Source of the DNA: Nitrospira sp.
GTDB lineage: Bacteria; Nitrospirota; Nitrospiria; Nitrospirales; Nitrospiraceae
Assembly: GCA_005116745.1 (NCBI GenBank)
Contig: SWDS01000007.1
Coordinates: 128,587 to 192,586, forward strand
Direction: 5' to 3'
DNA length: 64,000 nt
The notes beneath the pieces are model-generated. The model was given only the letters and a program-made list of their open reading frames with translations, did no database searches and was not told where the DNA came from. Positions 46,267-54,870 of the stretch are shown piece by piece (the first letter of the stretch is position 1; the number at the start of each line of letters is the position of its first letter). The position numbers and the translations under genes were made by a program.

Positions 46267-46701
46267 CGACATCAGTGCGCGCCGACTCGGTTCTGGCAGT
46301 ACAAAAGAATTGATATCCGCAGCCGGTGCCGCCGTGGGAGTTAGTAGGAGCGGAAGTTACTGACACTCGCAATGGTTCACGACAACCGGAAGGCATGTCT
46401 TCGTTGACATTTCATCACATACTTTTCTTGGTTTCCTAAGTCCAAGAACGCTACGGGCCACTAATCGCACTGTCCCCAAAGCTCCCCACCCCCAACCTTG
46501 CTTGAATACATGATCATGACAACGAATAGACAGATCAACAGGGATGGACAGCAAGGCCGCCTACGCAATCCCTTCTGCCATGGCATGTTTTCTGCTGATA
46601 CTAAAGAGTGCCGGACTGAAGATTAATCACCACTACAAGCAGAGGTACTGCCATGAGGGCCGGTGGAGGGGGGTATACGCCCACGCTCCGCGCCACCCAT
46701 C
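46267..46701. other. Non-coding stretch with IS debris
   Basis: No credible gene. The part near 46660-46701 continues the IS3 orfA strand (a frame reading RSVGVYPPPPALMAVPLL) and probably is the junction of a deleted element. No orfB or right inverted repeat was found. Confidence 0.4.
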
Positions 46702-47037
46702 TTATGTCCCTTCGGGTAATTTCAGTCCTTTGAGCTCGAAGACTTGTTTTAACACGTCCGCTTCCAGCGCTTTCCGTCCTAGCGCCCGCTCCAACTCCTC
46801 GACACACTTCCGCAAGCCCAGCACCTGACTCTTGGGAACCATGTCGCCCGATTCCTTGAGCCCCTGAGCCAGGCCGCGCTTCCAGCTGTACATCCACGCG
46901 GCATTCACCGCATACTTCCGACAGATCTCCTCGAGCGGGATCCCCGTCTGCCACTCCTGCAACACTGCCAGCCTCTGCTCACTACTCCACCGCCGCCGCC
47001 CACGCCCAGTTTGGACCGGTTTCATCACAGTGTCCAT
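46702..47037 (-). mobile_element. IS3-type transposase orfA, element remnant
   Basis: A 111-residue HTH protein (RRRWSSEQRLAVLQEWQTGI, then LEEICRKYAVNAAWMYSWKR) ending in the leucine-zipper-like helix typical of IS3 OrfA (CVEELERALGRKALEADVLK). The catalytic orfB that should follow on this strand is absent, so transposition is not possible from this copy. The sequence TGAGCCCCCCACTTAAATTG upstream (about 47060-47079, minus strand) may be its outer end. Confidence 0.7.
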
Positions 47038-47083
47038 TAAGCCCTCTCGCTTATGAGACATGTCTACAATTTAAGTGGGGGGC

Positions 47084-48475
47084 TCAACACCCTTTCTTTC
47101 TTCTGTGGCTGGACACGCGTCCTTCCGTCAAGAGAGGTGGCGCATTACCTTCTTCACGACCATCCAGACTAGTCAATAACAGCTCGGCCATCCGGTTGCC
47201 GTCACGCACGGCATAGTTTGTACCGCGATCCATAGGAAAGATTTGCGAGAAATTGCACAAGTAAACGCCTGGGCAAGGGGTGTTGTGTGGGAGGAGCTTT
47301 GCCTCCTCGAAGCCGATGTCGACGATGTGCTGTGCGTGACGTAATCGAAACAGCGCATCGTCCACAACCAACGTCGGATCGAACTCGGGGAAGATCTTCT
47401 GCAGCTCCTGGTACCAGAGCCGCTTCAGTTCCCCCGCATCCATCGACATGTACTTGTGCTCAGAAGGCACATAGTCGCCGATGTAATACACGTTGAGTCC
47501 GCCGAACTTTTCACTCCCGACGAGATTCGTCAGGCTCAGAAAGACCACAAACGGCGAGTTAGGCGTATTGATGTTGTGCCAATAATACGGCGTGAACTTC
47601 TGCCGTGTTGCGAATACCTGTACGCAGGCATCCAGATAGTCGATGCTCCGCAAGCGATTGAAGTATGCAGGATCATTTCCTTCGTAACCGGCAATCAATT
47701 TCGCGAACACGCTGCTCGGAACCGTTGCCAAAACACGGTCGAAGCGTTCTTCACCAGATGCGGTTTCGACCACCACCTGACCATTCTCATTCTTCAGGCT
47801 CGAAACTCTCGTGCTCAGGCGTAAATCGACGCCCTGCAGCCGCTGCATCAATGCATCGATGATTACTTTGAAGCCGCCATCTGCGTAGCCAAGCGCTTCG
47901 CCACCAGCCTCGGCGTCCCTGCTATCGACGCGCTGTTTGATGCGTCCCCACAACCAGGACATCGTGACCTTGTCGTAGTAGCGGTCAAACTTGCCACGTA
48001 GCAGCGGTTCCCAAATCACATCGGTGACCCGGCTGCCGGCCCACCTACGCAGCCAATTGAGCGCAGTAACGCGACTGAGTCGCCGCCAGTTCTGTACACG
48101 CTGGAGCGCTAACACCGTTACTCCCGCGCGGATCCGATCAACAAAGCTGAGGGGTGTAAACTTAATGAGATCGATTGGCGTCATCATCGGGTAGAGGACG
48201 TCGCCGTAATAGGTCGAAACAGAAGAAGGGAAATATTTCAGTTTCGGGCCTAATCCGAGTTCATCAATCAGATCGAGGATATATTCATCTGTTTTGTACA
48301 AAAAATGGTAGGCTTTCTCCACCGGGAATCCCGCCAATGTAAATCCGGATGCAAGGCCACCGACATCCGGCGATGCCTCGTAAATTGTCACATCACAGCC
48401 TGATTGAATCAACCGATACGCGGTAGTTAAGCCCGTCAGTCCCCCACCGATGATGCCGATCCGAGGCCTGATCAC
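47084..48475 (-). CDS. FAD-dependent amine-oxidase-like oxidoreductase
   Basis: A 463-residue flavoprotein of the protoporphyrinogen/amine oxidase-like group: IGIIGGGLTGLTTAYRLIQSG (FAD motif, residues 6-26), DVTIYEASPDVGGLASGF, and C-terminal VYLCNFSQIFPMDRGTNYAVRDG. Relatives are found beside GT2 and GtrA genes in surface-polysaccharide clusters and may oxidise or isomerise a sugar or lipid carrier. Its start overlaps the end of the GT2-GtrA gene by 4 bases, so they are coupled. The exact reaction is unknown. Confidence 0.82.
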   Translation of the reverse strand: MIRPRIGIIGGGLTGLTTAYRLIQSGCDVTIYEASPDVGGLASGFTLAGFPVEKAYHFLYKTDEYILDLIDELGLGPKLKYFPSSVSTYYGDVLYPMMTPIDLIKFTPLSFVDRIRAGVTVLALQRVQNWRRLSRVTALNWLRRWAGSRVTDVIWEPLLRGKFDRYYDKVTMSWLWGRIKQRVDSRDAEAGGEALGYADGGFKVIIDALMQRLQGVDLRLSTRVSSLKNENGQVVVETASGEERFDRVLATVPSSVFAKLIAGYEGNDPAYFNRLRSIDYLDACVQVFATRQKFTPYYWHNINTPNSPFVVFLSLTNLVGSEKFGGLNVYYIGDYVPSEHKYMSMDAGELKRLWYQELQKIFPEFDPTLVVDDALFRLRHAQHIVDIGFEEAKLLPHNTPCPGVYLCNFSQIFPMDRGTNYAVRDGNRMAELLLTSLDGREEGNAPPLLTEGRVSSHRRKKGC

Positions 48476-49611
48476 TCGGCGACTCCGGCTGAATCTGAAT
48501 CAACCACCGAAGTCTTTTTGAACGTAATGCGTGAATTGAGGAAATATTGCAAAACAAATACTACCGGGAGTGAAAGGATTTTCCCAAAATTAGCGCCGAG
48601 TCCGATCGACCTGCAAAGTTCGATGATGCCGTAACCAGCCGCGTATCCGATTGTCGCGACAATGGCGAACGAGGTCAAACGCCATACGATGTGGTCTACC
48701 GTGTGAAAGTTATGGCGGGCGTTGAGGGTAAAGCTGAACAAGACGGACGTCGGTACCGAGATCGAGTGCGCCATCAGCGGCGTGGTGTGGGCGACGTTGA
48801 ACAACACCATAAACAATGCGACGTCGATTGCGGATGCAGTTGCGCCGATCACGAAGTACTTCACCAAATGTTTGGCCATCCAGGGGAACCGAAACTGATA
48901 CAGTCGCCAGAGATGCTGTAGATAATAGAGCTGTTGCTGAAAGGTCAGTTTGCTTTCGCCTCTTGTTCGATCCAAAAAAGTGATAGGTATTTCGATCACC
49001 CTTTGGCAATTCCCTTTGACGAGGATCTCTAGCCCGATCTTGTAGCCTAACGGCATGAGTGGTGGTGCTGCTTCTAGGATTCGCCGTGGGAAGGCAAAAA
49101 ACCCAGCCATTGGATCTTTAATGTCGGTCAGTCCTCTCGCGAGAAGGGTTGCGACCTGTGAATTCAACCAGCGAAATACTCCCCATGTTGCATCGGTGGC
49201 GCCACCTTCCACATATCGCGAACCAACCACAAAATCGGCGCCCTCTCGAAGGTGCTGAAGGAATCGAGGAATGTCTTCGGGAGGATGGGACAGATCAGCA
49301 TCCATGACGAGCACATACGCACTTCGTGATTCCCGAATCCCATGGATCACCGCACTCGACAGCCCCCGATTGGAAAACCTGGTGATAAGCCTCATCGGAT
49401 AGTCCACTGACAGTTCCTTGCAGACTTTGTCTGTCCCGTCTTGGGAATTGTCATCGACTACGATAATTTCTGCGCTAATGCCGGCCCCGTTCACAGCGTC
49501 ATGTATTCGCCTAGTAAGTTCGGGGAGGTTATCGACCTCGCGATAAGTTGGGACTATAACCACCAACTCGGCAAATATCTTGGTCCGGGGTGTATTCAAT
49601 TCACCCACCAT
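48472..49611 (-). CDS. GT2 polyprenyl-phosphate glycosyltransferase fused to GtrA domain
   Basis: A 379-residue fusion. Residues 1-235 are a DPM1-type GT2 domain (VVIVPTYREVDNLPEL, IIVVDDNSQDGT, VMDADLSHPPEDIP). Residues 255-365 form four helices of a GtrA flippase-like domain (KYFVIGATASAIDVALFMVLF, NARHNFHT). It would build a lipid-phosphate sugar and help move it across the membrane. It leads the minus-strand pair with the FAD oxidoreductase. Promoter lies in 49612-49845. Confidence 0.88.
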   Translation of the reverse strand: MVGELNTPRTKIFAELVVIVPTYREVDNLPELTRRIHDAVNGAGISAEIIVVDDNSQDGTDKVCKELSVDYPMRLITRFSNRGLSSAVIHGIRESRSAYVLVMDADLSHPPEDIPRFLQHLREGADFVVGSRYVEGGATDATWGVFRWLNSQVATLLARGLTDIKDPMAGFFAFPRRILEAAPPLMPLGYKIGLEILVKGNCQRVIEIPITFLDRTRGESKLTFQQQLYYLQHLWRLYQFRFPWMAKHLVKYFVIGATASAIDVALFMVLFNVAHTTPLMAHSISVPTSVLFSFTLNARHNFHTVDHIVWRLTSFAIVATIGYAAGYGIIELCRSIGLGANFGKILSLPVVFVLQYFLNSRITFKKTSVVDSDSAGVAE

Positions 49612-49845
49612 GATCTCCTGATTTGATCCACGCTACACAATAGCTCAGCAACGAGCGCCACACGGGTGGTCCAAAGGATGCGTTGTGAGGAAAAGTTCCG
49701 CCCAACCTTACCCCATTTGTGCAAGAGAAATCGCCATGCTTTTACTCAAAAGAAACCATCTTGTATCCATTCCTGAAGTGGCTATTGATGGTCGGCGGGA
49801 AGGGGTGGAGCCTAGCACGCTTCCTTAGAATGCGTCAAACATCAC

Positions 49846-49882
49846 TTGACATACTTAGCTATCAGATAATAGTAAGCTTATC
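49846..49882 (+). promoter_or_regulatory. Promoter with overlapping inverted repeat before the RHH gene and integrase
   Basis: TTGACA at 49846-49851 is followed after 17 bases by ATAGTA (49869-49874); TAATAG at shorter spacing is an alternative. GATAA (49865-49869) and TTATC (49878-49882) form an inverted repeat centred on the palindrome TAAGCTTA (49873-49880). This overlaps the -10 region and is a likely operator, perhaps of the downstream small protein. Confidence 0.5.
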
Positions 49883-49906
49883 ATGCAAGAAAAGGAGGTG
49901 ATTGGA

Positions 49907-50062
49907 ATGAAGATGGTACTGTTGTTGATTCAAGTGCTGGAGCCGGTCAAGGCGCGATTGGATGCCTTGCGGCAGGAAGGTACGACGGCCAGCGGGTTTA
50001 TTCGGTACTTGCTAGAAGACCATTTCAGCCGGGCTCCAAGGGTGAGCCAGAAAGGACGGTGA
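49907..50062 (+). CDS. Small ribbon-helix-helix-like protein upstream of integrase
   Basis: A 51-residue protein with an ideal AAAGGAGG six bases before its ATG. The middle LEPVKARLDALRQEGTTASG followed by FIRYLLEDHF resembles the strand-helix-turn-helix of Arc/CopG-type DNA-binding proteins, with TTASGFIR in the position of the inter-helix turn. It ends 3 bases before the integrase start. Position and size suggest a recombination directionality factor or autorepressor. This is inference from size and context. Confidence 0.6.
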   Translation: MKMVLLLIQVLEPVKARLDALRQEGTTASGFIRYLLEDHFSRAPRVSQKGR

Positions 50063-50065
50063 GCG

Positions 50066-51336
50066 ATGGCGCGAGCAGGGAGAAGGGATCGGGGCTTGCT
50101 GAGTAAGTTGGACTCGACCGGTAAGCCTGTCTGGTATGTCCGGCTGTATCACGACGGACGGGAACGACGGTTCGGCAGTTTTTCCACCAAGACGAAGGCG
50201 CGAGAGTTCTACGAGAAGGCGAAGTTGGAGCAGAAGGAAGGCCGGTTCTTCCCGGAGCGGTTTCAGATCGGTGGGTATGCGAAGCTGGCGGAGGTGCTGG
50301 AGGAGTACTTGGCAGCCTTTACAGGTCGATCGGAACGGGATGAACGGCGGTACAAGAAAACCTGGTTGGAGCTGCTGCCGGGAGTGCGCCTCAACGCGAT
50401 TACGCCAGCCCTCTTGGAAAGTGTGCGAGGGAAATTGTCGGAGGGGGCCGTAGTCCCCAGACCGCGAACCGGTACATGCAGTTTTTGCGGCAAGTGCTCA
50501 GCAAGGTGGTTCGGGATGGCAAATTGGCGAATAATCCAGTCAGTCTGATCAAGATGTTTAGGGAACCGGCAGGCCGGTTGCGATTTCTGTCCCCAGAAGA
50601 GGAACAAACGCTTTGCTTGGCGGTGGGTCCTGAATGTGCTCCCTGGGTGCGCTTGGCCGCTCTTACCGGTATGCGCCGAGCGGAACAGTTTCGTTTGCAG
50701 TGGAAGGATATCGATTTTGAGCGAGGCCTGATTACCTTGCCTGTAACCAAGGCTGGGAGGGTGCAGTATGTGAAACTGAATGGAGAAGCCAAGACGATTC
50801 TGCGCGAGTTGGACTCCATGGCAGCCAAGGCCCAAGCCGTGACGGAAGCTGAGGCCATCGCCGGAAGACAGAAGTCGGCTTCTTGTCGGTCTCAATGGGT
50901 CTTTCCTAGCGAGAATCCTGACACGCATGTGGACCCACGGGACTTCTATCGTCGGGTGCATCTTCCAAAAGTAAAACAAGCAGGGCTGGACGGCGTGACT
51001 CGGCACACGCTGCGGCATACTTTTGCGAGTCGGTTGGTCATGAGCGGGTCTACGGAGGGCACGATTGCCGCTCTGTTGCGGCACAGCTCCACGGCCTTGG
51101 TGAGACGGTACGCTCATTTAAGTCCATCCCACTTACAAGAGGCTGTTGAGAAGGTGACGAGGTTTAGGAAAACCGAACAACCAGTCGAGCCTGAGAAACA
51201 AGTGCCCAAGGCCGTGGCGAAAGGGGAAGGGGAGTCAGCAGAGCGACGTTGTGAGACGGGACTCAACCCGTTAGGGTCAGTTCAAACCGTGACAGAAACC
51301 GTGATGGGTGGGTACGGCCGATGGGCAGCCGAGTGA
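50066..51336 (+). pseudogene. Tyrosine-recombinase integrase, frameshifted at a G run
   Basis: The first frame (50066 onward) encodes the arm-type and core-binding region (WYVRLYHDGRERRFGSFSTK, then EVLEEYLAAFTGRS). The second frame continues from about 50448 (YMQFLRQVLSKVVRDGKLAN) to 51336 with catalytic residues: Arg in LTGMRRAEQFRLQW, HTLRHTFASRL, LLRHSS and Tyr in RRYAHLS. Adding one G to the run of five at 50443-50447 joins the frames and restores SEGGRSPQTANRYMQ. So it is a one-base deletion or a sequencing error. Total length would be about 423 residues. It lies 17 bases from the tRNA attachment site. Confidence 0.85.
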
Positions 51337-51352
51337 TAAGTTGCGGGATTTA

Positions 51353-51399
51353 TTGGTGGCGGTGGGCCGGATTGAACGGCCGACCCGCGGCTTATGAGT
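51353..51399 (-). repeat. attR: tRNA 3' half, second copy of the 47-bp repeat
   Basis: Identical over 47 bases to 41482-41528. It includes tRNA positions from the anticodon loop to the encoded CCA plus one flanking base. Confidence 0.9.
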
Positions 51400-51429
51400 C
51401 CGCTGCTCTGCCAACTGAGCTACACCGCC
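51354..51429 (-). tRNA. tRNA-Met (anticodon CAT)
   Basis: 76 nucleotides including an encoded CCA. The acceptor GGCGGTG pairs with CACCGCC, the D arm is GCTC-AGTTGGCA-GAGC, the anticodon loop CTCATAA gives CAT, and the T arm GGCCG-TTCAATC-CGGCC is perfect. The last anticodon-stem pair is an A-G mismatch (GCGGA against GCCGC). CAT could also be tRNA-Ile with lysidine; the identity call by structure alone is not certain. It is the integration target of the island. Confidence 0.9.
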
Positions 51430-51445
51430 ACGTTGAAGAATGCAG

Positions 51446-51475
51446 ATGATAGCCGAAGACGACGGTCACTGTCCA
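51446..51475 (-). promoter_or_regulatory. Promoter candidate for the tRNA gene
   Basis: On the minus strand TGGACA (51475-51470) and TATCAT (51451-51446) are 18 bases apart and 17 bases before the tRNA 5' end. Confidence 0.45.
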
Positions 51476-51563
51476 CCGACTGGACAGGACATAGCCATGC
51501 CATGTCTGGCTGAAGTTGTTCAAAACCTGTTATGGTTTTAAGGGACTGTTTGAGAGGATGAAG

Positions 51564-52427
51564 ATGTCGATCGGAGACAATCGTGCGGTGGTCATCACGG
51601 GGGCTTCCACTGGAATTGGAGCGGCCTGTGCGCTTCATCTGGACCAGTTAGGGTTCGTGGTATTTGCAGGGGTGCGAAAATCGGAAGACGGCGTAGCCCT
51701 TCAAGAATCAAGTTCCGATCGGCTAGTGCCGGTGGAACTCGATGTGACGGATCTCGCAACCATTCAGAAGTCCTGCACAGTGGTTTTGGAAGCGACGAGA
51801 GATCGTGGACTCTTTGGACTGATTAACAATGCTGGGATTGCAGTCGTGGCGCCACTCGAAGTCGTACCGATCGCCGACCTTCGTCAGCAGCTTGAAGTGA
51901 ATGTCATCGGGCAGGTGGCCGTCACCCAAGCGTTTCTTCCATTGGTTCGGCAGGCACGAGGACGAATTGTCAACATGGGTTCCATCGCGGGACTCGCAGC
52001 GATGCCGCTGATGGGCCCCTATTCGGCCTCGAAGTTTGCGCTGGAAGCCATGACAGACGCCTTGCGTCTTGAAGTCCAGCAATGGGGGATCCATGTCTCG
52101 ATTATCGAGCCGGGTGCAATCACGACGCCTATTTGGAACAAGTCGGCGATCGAGGCAGCTGAGCGAGAGGCTGCCATCGAGACGGAACTTCGAACCCTTT
52201 ATAAGCCTGTTATAGCTGCGATGAGGAAGGTCGTGGGAGAAGCTTCAAAGCGAGCGATCGCGCCTGATGCGGTCGCAAAAGTGGTTGAAGAAGCCCTAAC
52301 CGCTCCGACTCCGAAAACGCGGTATCTCGTTGGGACTGATGCCAAGCTCCGCGCACTACTGGTGAAACTGCTTCCCGACCGGATCTCCGATCGGCTGTTG
52401 ACCTGGATCCTCAAATTGCCTCACTGA
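51564..52427 (+). CDS. Short-chain dehydrogenase/reductase
   Basis: A 287-residue SDR. VVITGASTGIGAACALHL is the NAD(P)-binding Rossmann motif, NNAG follows, and the catalytic YSASKFALEAM has the Tyr-x3-Lys pair with a Ser in MGSIAG. Substrate is unknown; related enzymes act on retinol or steroid-like alcohols and 3-oxoacyl groups. ATG 51564 has GAGAGG six bases ahead, better than 51516 or 51558. It stands just outside the island. Confidence 0.88.
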   Translation: MSIGDNRAVVITGASTGIGAACALHLDQLGFVVFAGVRKSEDGVALQESSSDRLVPVELDVTDLATIQKSCTVVLEATRDRGLFGLINNAGIAVVAPLEVVPIADLRQQLEVNVIGQVAVTQAFLPLVRQARGRIVNMGSIAGLAAMPLMGPYSASKFALEAMTDALRLEVQQWGIHVSIIEPGAITTPIWNKSAIEAAEREAAIETELRTLYKPVIAAMRKVVGEASKRAIAPDAVAKVVEEALTAPTPKTRYLVGTDAKLRALLVKLLPDRISDRLLTWILKLPH

Positions 52428-52547
52428 CCCGCTACGGTCGGTTTGGCCACTCCGATGCCAAGATCCTGTTTCAAAATGTCGAATGGAGGAAACGTAACTG
52501 TTTGTGGGTTCGTCGTACGATACAAAATCTAAAGAAGCTGGGAGTAG

Positions 52548-52991
52548 TTAGCCGACGAGATCTGGGTTGAGACGGGTCAGGGGTTTGACAGACAGGGCTT
52601 TGATCTCATTGTAAATGATTGTACGGCCAACTTGTCTGAGGCGACTGAAGACACCCTCGACAATCACTTGATCACCTTCGTGGACTTCTAGCTGCCCAAG
52701 GCTCACAACTTTCAATGTGCCAGCCTGGTCTTGCAGCAGAAATCCATAGGCTGGTTGCCCTTGACGATTGGTGGCTAACTGCACGGTCATGACCTTTCCA
52801 GTGACCATGACGTCTTGATGATCGTACTGCTCTGGGTGGGCCAGGAGCTCCGAAATCTCAATCAGGCTAGCAGCTGCTGCTGGGGTCGCCGTGCCCAGTC
52901 CTCCTGGCAGGCAAGGGCAGATCAAGAGGAGCAGGAGGAAGACAGCCACTGATGTGATAAATGGTGAGGGAGTGGAAGATTGTGTTGTCAT
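52548..52991 (-). CDS. Exported OB-fold protein
   Basis: A 147-residue protein with an N-terminal signal (FITSVAVFLLLLLICPCLPGG) and a small OB-fold-like domain (ISELLAHPEQYDHQDVMVTG, then VSLGQLEVHEGDQVIVEGVF) of the kind found in nucleic-acid or small-ligand-binding domains. A periplasmic location is predicted. Function unknown. It lies 49 bases downstream of the 53041 gene on the same strand. Confidence 0.72.
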   Translation of the reverse strand: MTTQSSTPSPFITSVAVFLLLLLICPCLPGGLGTATPAAAASLIEISELLAHPEQYDHQDVMVTGKVMTVQLATNRQGQPAYGFLLQDQAGTLKVVSLGQLEVHEGDQVIVEGVFSRLRQVGRTIIYNEIKALSVKPLTRLNPDLVG

Positions 52992-53040
52992 TGTTGAACA
53001 TAATTATACCGAACTGCTGGTAATTGGCAACTGTGAAAGT

Positions 53041-54222
53041 TTACCATTTGTCGGAGGCTCGACCGCTGACATCCTCTCCGATGAAATTGTGGAGAATGTG
53101 GTGCTGCAGCTCCGTGAGTTCTGCAGGGCTGGCCTCGTTCTGCGGTGCGAGCAACTCCGGATCTTTCGATCTTGGCGCCGTACGTGTGAGGAGCTCTTCA
53201 TCCAGCGCCTCGTTGCTGGCGTCTACGTCCTTCTGTATGGCGACTAGCCGTTGGAGTCCGAACAAGGTGCGGGTTGATTCACTGTGCATGGCGTTGGAAC
53301 TGGCTCCATACACAAGCGAATTCCAAAATTTCGTTTCAGTGGTCTCCGGTATTCGAATCACGGCGTAAGCCGCCAGTTTCTCAAGTAACGCTGACTCAGT
53401 CTGCTCGAGCCCATCGTAGGTCGCGATCGATCGTTCGATGGAGGTACGAGAAAGTATCTGCAGGGTGTCCTTCCAGAGCTCCAGGGAGGGAGTGCCTCCT
53501 GGTACCGGACGGATCCCTGAGCTTTTGGCCTGCAGTGCGGTGAGATATTGAGACAAGAACTTGACCTTGCGCGCGGCCAACGTACTGGCTGGAATTCCCC
53601 AGATATGGCCGATTTCATGATCGAGTAAGATTGTCTGATCCGATGTCCGCTGCTCACGCTCGGCTAGGTCGAGACGTTTCTTGAACCGTTCAGCAAACCG
53701 GAGCAGTGTTTGCATTTCAATGGCCAGCCGTTGCCGTTGATATTCCTCCGCTGTCACCTCGTTGTGTTCCCAATGCTCCTCCAGCAGCCGGAGTGTCGCC
53801 GTGGGGACGGCGGACCGAGCCTGGGATTTGAGCGTGCCGATCGTTTCGACAGATACACCACGGTCGGCGAGCAGGAGGGCGGCTCGAGAGACGAAGGCCT
53901 CTGCCATGTGGGCCTGATGTTTCAGGACTATGCACTGAAGCCAGGTTCGTTCTCGTCGAAGTCGAGCCCGTCTGCGGTATTCGTTCCGGCGATCCATCAT
54001 TGCGGTGATCGATTCCTGGGTCATCGTGGTGACGGGCTTCTTGCCGGAGACACATCGAGGATCCGGTCGATCCGCCACCATAAACAAGATTTCCTCGTGG
54101 GTGACGTCGAGATACTGGATCAGCAACAGTCTGAGAATGATGCGACCTTGGATCGGCAAGCCGGCGACGACATCTTCAATCATCTCGGCGGTCAGCGGCG
54201 ATGCCATGACTGCGTGTGTCAT
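53041..54222 (-). CDS. Hypothetical protein, largely helical
   Basis: A 393-residue, mostly helical, charged protein. No signal peptide, membrane segment or catalytic motif is recognised. The Arg-rich segment RRNEYRRRARLRRERTWLQ (about residues 77-95) is notable. The good codon pattern and full-length frame support a real gene. Its function cannot be inferred. Confidence 0.7.
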   Translation of the reverse strand: MTHAVMASPLTAEMIEDVVAGLPIQGRIILRLLLIQYLDVTHEEILFMVADRPDPRCVSGKKPVTTMTQESITAMMDRRNEYRRRARLRRERTWLQCIVLKHQAHMAEAFVSRAALLLADRGVSVETIGTLKSQARSAVPTATLRLLEEHWEHNEVTAEEYQRQRLAIEMQTLLRFAERFKKRLDLAEREQRTSDQTILLDHEIGHIWGIPASTLAARKVKFLSQYLTALQAKSSGIRPVPGGTPSLELWKDTLQILSRTSIERSIATYDGLEQTESALLEKLAAYAVIRIPETTETKFWNSLVYGASSNAMHSESTRTLFGLQRLVAIQKDVDASNEALDEELLTRTAPRSKDPELLAPQNEASPAELTELQHHILHNFIGEDVSGRASDKW

Positions 54223-54301
54223 ATGTTCTTTCAGGCGGTGAAGGCCAAGGTTCTAAGGTGTACGCAGGGCTGAGACGGTACGACTCATATCTGATGGCTG
54301 A

Positions 54302-54520
54302 CTAGGCTGTGCCGGTCCGTTGCTCACGTTGTTCGAGTTGAAGTGCGACATATTCACGGATGTCTTGTATGCTGCCGCTCAGGAACATTTCCCGTGGGAT
54401 TTCTACCCGCACAAGCTGGGAGGGGTCGATCCCTCGGTCTTGGGCATAGAGTTCATCGATATACAGGCTCACCGAGCCATCAGGAAAACGCAAGGCATAG
54501 AGAGCGGTGGTATCAGCCAT
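54302..54520 (-). CDS. Small hypothetical protein
   Basis: 72 residues from the ATG at 54520 (MADTTALYALRFPDGSVSLY, then LVRVEIPREMFLSGSIQDIREYV). The open frame extends to 54619 but the start there is not better supported. It lies upstream of the 53041 gene on the same strand and may be transcribed with it. Nothing identifies a function. Confidence 0.55.
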   Translation of the reverse strand: MADTTALYALRFPDGSVSLYIDELYAQDRGIDPSQLVRVEIPREMFLSGSIQDIREYVALQLEQREQRTGTA

Positions 54521-54817
54521 GAGATCCCAACGAGTGACAGTGTAGAGGTAACACAGGCCTCGTCGGACTGTCAAAGCCGCAGAAACGTGTGTGAGTGGTA
54601 AACCGTCATCGGTAGGCACTCTTCATTTTCATGGACCTATCGCAGTATCCGGCTTCGTGTGAGAACGGAGATTGTGGAGAAGATCATGACAACCCTCGCA
54701 GGGAGTTTCTGATGCGGGAAGGCTTGAGCCATATGTCCTTGCGAGAGCTGGCTGAGTCCTGGGAGGACTATCGAATACTGCAGGGCCCAGGTTGACTACT
54801 TTCCCAAGCCAAAAAAA

Positions 54818-54846
54818 GGGCCTTCGATCGTTATGATCGAAGGCCC
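54818..54846 (-). terminator. Rho-independent terminator of the Cld-family gene
   Basis: GGGCCTTCGATC and GATCGAAGGCCC form a perfect 12-bp stem with a 5-base loop, followed on the minus strand by seven T's (54817-54811). It lies 24 bases past the stop of the Cld-family gene at 54871. Confidence 0.9.
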
Positions 54847-54870
54847 TAGGACTCACTCTGATCCAGATAT

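Larger units (their letters stand above)
41482..51399. mobile_element. tRNA-integrated genomic island (about 9.9 kb)
   Basis: Bounded by identical 47-bp direct repeats (41482-41528 and 51353-51399), the right one inside an intact tRNA. A tyrosine integrase, now frameshifted, and a small RHH-like gene lie beside that tRNA, as in classic integrative islands. Cargo: PP-loop protein, GT39-type glycosyltransferase, FAD oxidoreductase, GT2-GtrA fusion, plus IS3 and chimeric pseudogene remnants. No conjugation or replication gene is visible, so mobilisation would need help. Confidence 0.88.

Noticed and set aside
47084-48475. Protoporphyrinogen oxidase (HemY) as an alternative identity for the FAD protein
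   Set aside because: The FAD motif is shared but the genomic context and C-terminus fit the polysaccharide-cluster amine-oxidase-like group better.
54631-54795. 54-codon plus frame before the terminator
   Set aside because: No ribosome site or similarity; too little evidence to call a gene.
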